A stretch of 39,159 nucleotides of DNA from Prevotella sp. (GTDB lineage: Bacteria > Bacteroidota > Bacteroidia > Bacteroidales > Bacteroidaceae): assembly GCA_024681705.1 (NCBI GenBank), contig JAILAI010000251.1, forward strand, positions 1-39,159, given 5' to 3'. Position numbers and translations under genes: made by a program. How positions within the stretch are numbered: the first letter of the stretch is position 1; each line of letters opens with the position of its first letter. Below the pieces are notes generated by a model that was not told the origin of the DNA, searched no databases, and was given only the letters and a program-made list of their open reading frames with translations. Below are positions 35,778 through 39,159 of the stretch, one piece after another.

Positions 35778-37739
35778 ATGAATAGTATTTCAGAAGCCGT
35801 TGCGATGTCAGGCTTTAAGCCTATTGACTTCATCATCCTGGTTTGCTACTTAATCTTGCTTGTATGTCTGGGACTCTTCCTCAGCCGTAACAAAGACGGT
35901 AAAGAAAAGAGTGCCAACGACTACTTCCTTGCAGGTAACACACTGACATGGTGGGCAGTAGGTGCATCGCTCATTGCTGCTAACATCTCTGCAGAACAGT
36001 TCATCGGAATGTCAGGAACAGGTTATCGTGATGGTATTGCCATTGCCGCCTATGAGGTGATGGCTGCCGTAACGCTTGTCGTCATCGGTAAGTTCCTCCT
36101 TCCTGTCATGCTTGACCGCAAGATTTTCACCATCCCCCAGTTCCTCCGCGAACGTTATAACGACGGTGTGGGTCTTGCCTTCTCCGTGCTCTGGCTTTTC
36201 CTCTATGTATTTGTAAACCTCACATCGGTTGCCTGGCTTGGTGCTTTGGCCATTGAGCAGATCTTAGGTTTACAAGGATTGGCTGTCAGCATTTTCGGAA
36301 TTGAAATTTCCATGCGTATGCTCATCATCCTTGGTCTCTTTGTCATTGCTGGTATCTACTCTATCTATGGCGGTCTTGCTTCGGTTGCATGGACCGACGT
36401 AATGCAAGTGACATTCCTTGTCGGTGGTGGTCTGATCACCGCATACGTAGCATTGAAAGAGATGGGTGTCATCATGGGTACCGATGCTCTTGGCGCACTT
36501 GGACAGGTCTATACCGACATGACAACTGGCGATCACGCTCAAGATGTACATTTCCACCTCGTTATTCAGGAAAGTCACAATGCCAGTGCCTTTGCCAACG
36601 TTCCTGGTATCGCTGCTGTTGTTGGTGGTGTTTGGCTGACCAACTTAGGCTATTGGGGCTTCAACCAGTACATCATTCAGAAAGGTCTTGCTGCAAAGAA
36701 TATCGACGAAGCCAAGAAAGGTCTTATCTTCGCTGGTTTCCTTAAGATTTTGATTCCCTTCATCGTGGTTCTTCCTGGTATCTGCGCTTACTATATCATG
36801 CAAGATCCGGAGAAATTTGCAAGCATGAACCTTGCTGGAAACATCAATGTAGCCGATGATGCTTATCCTTGGCTCATCCGTAACTTCACCCCGACAGGTA
36901 TCAAGGGTCTAAGCTTTGCTGCCCTTACCGCAGCTATCATCTCATCACTGGCTTCAATGTTCAACTCCACCTCTACACTCTTCACGATGGACATCTATAA
37001 GAAGTACATCAACAAGGATGCTGGTGACAAACAGCTGGTGAACGTTGGTCGTATTGTTGCCGTATGTGCGCTCGTTATTGCCCTCGTAGCAGTTAAGCCG
37101 TTACTCGGTGGTCTCGATCAGGCTTTCCAATACATTCAGGAGTATTCAGGCTTCATCTATCCGGGTATCATCACCGTATTTGGTCTTGGTCTTCTTTGGA
37201 AGCGTGCTTCTTCTACAGCAGCCGTTTGGACAGCCATTATCACCATTCCGCTTGGCATTCTGTTCAAGGTTTGTCTGCCCAATGTCGCTTTCCAGTTCCG
37301 TGCTGGTTACATCTTTATCATCCTCGTTACCTTCTTTATTCTTGTCAGCTATCTTGACAAGAAGTTCGTCAGCTGTGAGAAGCCTGAAGAGCGTGACGTT
37401 GCTAAGATGCAGTTGTGGGCAAAGGTTCTCGGAGGCATTGGTGCTGTAATGATAATTATTGCAGCTATCGTTGTTGCTCTTGGTGCAATGAATCCTGGAG
37501 CTGATCCCGATACGAATATGATTGCCTACTTGAACGACATCGGTTTCCAGGCTTTCATCTTCTTCGGCGTATTAGTTGGTTGCAATGCCATATGGCTCTA
37601 TAGCAACTCGAAAGACACCGTTCGCGACCCGAAGGCTCTGCCCATCAACTTGGGTCTGTTCTCTACAACGCGTGGTTACACCTACGGAACAATAGGTATC
37701 TGTGCCATCACGTTCTTGCTCTATGCAATTCTGTGGTAA
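35778..37739 (+). CDS. SSS-family sodium/sugar symporter (vSGLT-like)
   Basis: Inner-membrane sodium-coupled sugar transporter of the solute:sodium symporter family. Seen: about 14 hydrophobic helices over 653 residues, beginning PIDFIILVCYLILLVCLGLF (13-32), NDYFLAGNTLTWWAVGASLIAANISAEQ with the sodium-site region (about 47-74), GIYSIYGGLASVAWTDVMQ near 196-214, and a C-terminal ASMFNSTSTLFTMDIYKKY that contains the SSS signature. Length and order fit SGLT/MglT types. It is placed between the mutarotase lipoprotein and AraR, so L-arabinose (or galactose) is the likely substrate. ATG at 35778 is used; Met9 (35802) is possible. The gaps of 35 and 24 bases indicate one transcript. Confidence 0.9.
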   Translation: MNSISEAVAMSGFKPIDFIILVCYLILLVCLGLFLSRNKDGKEKSANDYFLAGNTLTWWAVGASLIAANISAEQFIGMSGTGYRDGIAIAAYEVMAAVTLVVIGKFLLPVMLDRKIFTIPQFLRERYNDGVGLAFSVLWLFLYVFVNLTSVAWLGALAIEQILGLQGLAVSIFGIEISMRMLIILGLFVIAGIYSIYGGLASVAWTDVMQVTFLVGGGLITAYVALKEMGVIMGTDALGALGQVYTDMTTGDHAQDVHFHLVIQESHNASAFANVPGIAAVVGGVWLTNLGYWGFNQYIIQKGLAAKNIDEAKKGLIFAGFLKILIPFIVVLPGICAYYIMQDPEKFASMNLAGNINVADDAYPWLIRNFTPTGIKGLSFAALTAAIISSLASMFNSTSTLFTMDIYKKYINKDAGDKQLVNVGRIVAVCALVIALVAVKPLLGGLDQAFQYIQEYSGFIYPGIITVFGLGLLWKRASSTAAVWTAIITIPLGILFKVCLPNVAFQFRAGYIFIILVTFFILVSYLDKKFVSCEKPEERDVAKMQLWAKVLGGIGAVMIIIAAIVVALGAMNPGADPDTNMIAYLNDIGFQAFIFFGVLVGCNAIWLYSNSKDTVRDPKALPINLGLFSTTRGYTYGTIGICAITFLLYAILW

Positions 37740-37763
37740 TCAAACACGTTCACATCGATTGAT

Positions 37764-38441
37764 ATGACAGGATATTATGGTCTTCATTCAAAGGTTTGGG
37801 TCGCTGTTGACTGCATCATCTTCGGATTCGACAACAACAAGCTTAAACTTTTGATAGGACGTCGCCAGATGGATCCCGGCCGTGGAGAGTGGTCTCTCTA
37901 CGGCGGATTCGTCGGCGTAGACGAAAGTGTAGACGAAGCGGCGGACCGCGTACTCTTCGAGCTTACTGGTCTGAAGCATATCTACATGAAACAGGTTGCA
38001 ACTTTTGGCGCCATCGACCGTGACCCAGGAGAGCGTGTCATTTCTGTTGCCTATTGTGCACTCATTAACGTAAAGGACTACGACACCTCACTTCTCGAGG
38101 AACACGGAGTGGAATGGGTGGAATTAGACAAGCTTCCACATCTCTATTCCGACCATAACGACATGGTGAGGAAAGCACTCACGCTCCTACGTCGCCGTGT
38201 TAAGACTGAACCCATCAGCTTCAACCTCCTGCCCGACCTATTCACGCTTACACAGCTTCAGCATGTCTACGAAGCCATTCTCGGAGAAGAGTTGGACAAG
38301 CGCAACTTCCGTAAGAGAATCAAACAGATCGACTTCATAGAAAAGACAGAGCTTATTGACAAAATGACATCAAAGCGAGGCGCTGCTCTCTATAGATTCA
38401 ATAAAAGAATGTATATGGAGGACCCAACGTTCAAGCTTTAA
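37764..38441 (+). CDS. araR: AraR-type Nudix-fold transcription regulator
   Basis: DNA-binding regulator with a Nudix fold that senses a sugar, as in the AraR / NrtR group of Bacteroides. Seen: an N-terminal Nudix domain (about 8-130) with [21 protein letters not shown], and a Nudix box G48-x5-E54-x7-R62 in which REUxEE reads R62-V-L-F-E66-L, so the catalytic Glu pair is lost, as expected of a ligand-binding regulator. The C-terminal part (about 150-225, with [18 protein letters not shown]) has the winged-helix look of this family. Length 225. Known: in B. thetaiotaomicron AraR (BT_0354) represses arabinose genes and is released by L-arabinose. It sits between symporter (24 bases) and araD (16 bases). 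Confidence 0.88.
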   Translation: MTGYYGLHSKVWVAVDCIIFGFDNNKLKLLIGRRQMDPGRGEWSLYGGFVGVDESVDEAADRVLFELTGLKHIYMKQVATFGAIDRDPGERVISVAYCALINVKDYDTSLLEEHGVEWVELDKLPHLYSDHNDMVRKALTLLRRRVKTEPISFNLLPDLFTLTQLQHVYEAILGEELDKRNFRKRIKQIDFIEKTELIDKMTSKRGAALYRFNKRMYMEDPTFKL

Positions 38442-38457
38442 CAAAAAAAGAACAATC

Positions 38458-39156
38458 ATGTTAGAAGAACTAAAAGAAAAAGTATTCAAGGCTAATCTCG
38501 ACCTTGTAAAACACAACCTCGTGATTTTTACATGGGGAAATGTATCGGCTATCGACCGCGAAAAAGGACTTGTTGTCATCAAACCTTCTGGTGTTAGCTA
38601 CGATGAAATGAAAGCATCGGATATGGTTGTCGTCGACCTGCAGACAGGTAAGGTTGTTGAGGGTGATCTCAATCCTTCATCCGACACCCCCACACACCTT
38701 GTATTATATAGGGAGTTCCCCGATATTGGCGGCGTAGTGCACACACACTCTACATACGCTACCGCATGGGCTCAGGCTGGCAAGGATATTCCCAACATCG
38801 GAACCACCCATGCCGACTATTTCCACGACGAGATTCCTTGTACCGACGATATGACTGCTGAACAAATGGCTGAGTACGAGAAAGAAACTGGTGTTGTCAT
38901 CGTCGACCGCATCCGGAAAGGTAATATCAACCCAGTTCACACGCCAGGTGTACTTGTGAAGAATCACGGTCCCTTCTCATGGGGTAAGAATGCCGACAAT
39001 GCCGTCTACAATGCCGTTGTGATGGAACAGGTAGCAAAGATGGCTTTCGTTTCATTCTGTGTGAATCCAGAAACAACGATGAATCCATTGCTCATCGAGA
39101 AGCATTTCTCTCGTAAGCACGGTCCTAACGCTTATTATGGACAAAAGAAGAAATAA
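38458..39156 (+). CDS. araD: L-ribulose-5-phosphate 4-epimerase
   Basis: Cytosolic zinc enzyme that converts L-ribulose 5-phosphate to D-xylulose 5-phosphate, linking arabinose to the pentose phosphate pathway and so to the transketolase and RpiB in this window. Seen: TWGNVSAID (25-33) for phosphate binding, IKPSGVSYD (41-49), D76 in SSDTPTH, zinc ligands H95 and H97 in VVHTHSTYA and H170 in [10 protein letters not shown], and Y226/Y227 in HGPNAYYGQ. Length 232 matches E. coli AraD (231). It lies 16 bases after araR. araA and the kinase are not in the window and probably follow just beyond the end; only three bases remain after the stop. Confidence 0.94.
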   Translation: MLEELKEKVFKANLDLVKHNLVIFTWGNVSAIDREKGLVVIKPSGVSYDEMKASDMVVVDLQTGKVVEGDLNPSSDTPTHLVLYREFPDIGGVVHTHSTYATAWAQAGKDIPNIGTTHADYFHDEIPCTDDMTAEQMAEYEKETGVVIVDRIRKGNINPVHTPGVLVKNHGPFSWGKNADNAVYNAVVMEQVAKMAFVSFCVNPETTMNPLLIEKHFSRKHGPNAYYGQKKK

Positions 39157-39159
39157 CAA

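Overview
The window comes from a member of the Bacteroidota, most likely a Prevotella-type genome (inferred from gene families and gene order; no rRNA is present to place it). The reasons are: TTTG / TAnnTTTG promoters of the Bacteroidota type in front of several genes, mostly weak or absent Shine-Dalgarno sequences, a complete bat (aerotolerance) cluster, an AraR-type Nudix regulator in an arabinose operon, and the debranching enzyme / glycosyltransferase / GH57 gene trio known from Bacteroides. No tRNA, rRNA, insertion sequence, phage gene or cas gene was seen.

Layout. 1-2135: a diacylglycerol-kinase-like protein and a Gfo/Idh/MocA oxidoreductase, ending at a hairpin terminator. 2221-7166: a well delimited glycogen unit with its own promoter and terminator (GH133 debranching enzyme, GT4 glycogen-synthase-like glycosyltransferase, GH57 protein with altered catalytic region). 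7251-7942: a single SAM methyltransferase. 7943-8381: a gene-free stretch full of short inverted and direct repeats. 8382-10407 (minus): a secreted caspase-family protein followed by a small lipoprotein. 10642-13270: transketolase and ribose-5-phosphate isomerase B, the non-oxidative pentose phosphate branch. 13321-14930: tagaturonate reductase. 14950-25522 (minus): moxR, DUF58, a membrane-anchored protein, batA, batB, batC and a fused batD-batE, followed by a PAP2 phosphatase and queA. 25480-26236: a gene-free divergent region with palindromes. 26165-31034 (plus): ABC-F protein, grpE, dnaJ, folC. 31117-33558: aldose 1-epimerase and galactokinase. 33559-34569: a 1-kb gene-free stretch with two kinds of repeat. 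34570-39156: a lipoprotein mutarotase, an SSS sodium/sugar symporter, the Nudix regulator AraR and L-ribulose-5-phosphate 4-epimerase, a tight operon probably for L-arabinose that continues beyond the window.

How it fits together. Most of the window is central sugar metabolism: glycogen turnover, pentose phosphate interconversion, galacturonate, galactose and arabinose entry. The bat cluster is an envelope system with vWA, AAA+ and TPR proteins. The least explained parts are the long gene-free stretches. The most striking is 33865-34285, where two 65-bp copies with nested stems and TGGTAGGT / ACCTACCA ends sit beside a further hairpin with the same ends; it looks like a REPIN- or MITE-like structured element. 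Other points of interest are the GH57 protein with a changed acid/base region and a Lys/Ala tail, the secreted caspase with its lipoprotein partner, and the BatD-BatE fusion that keeps an internal signal peptide.
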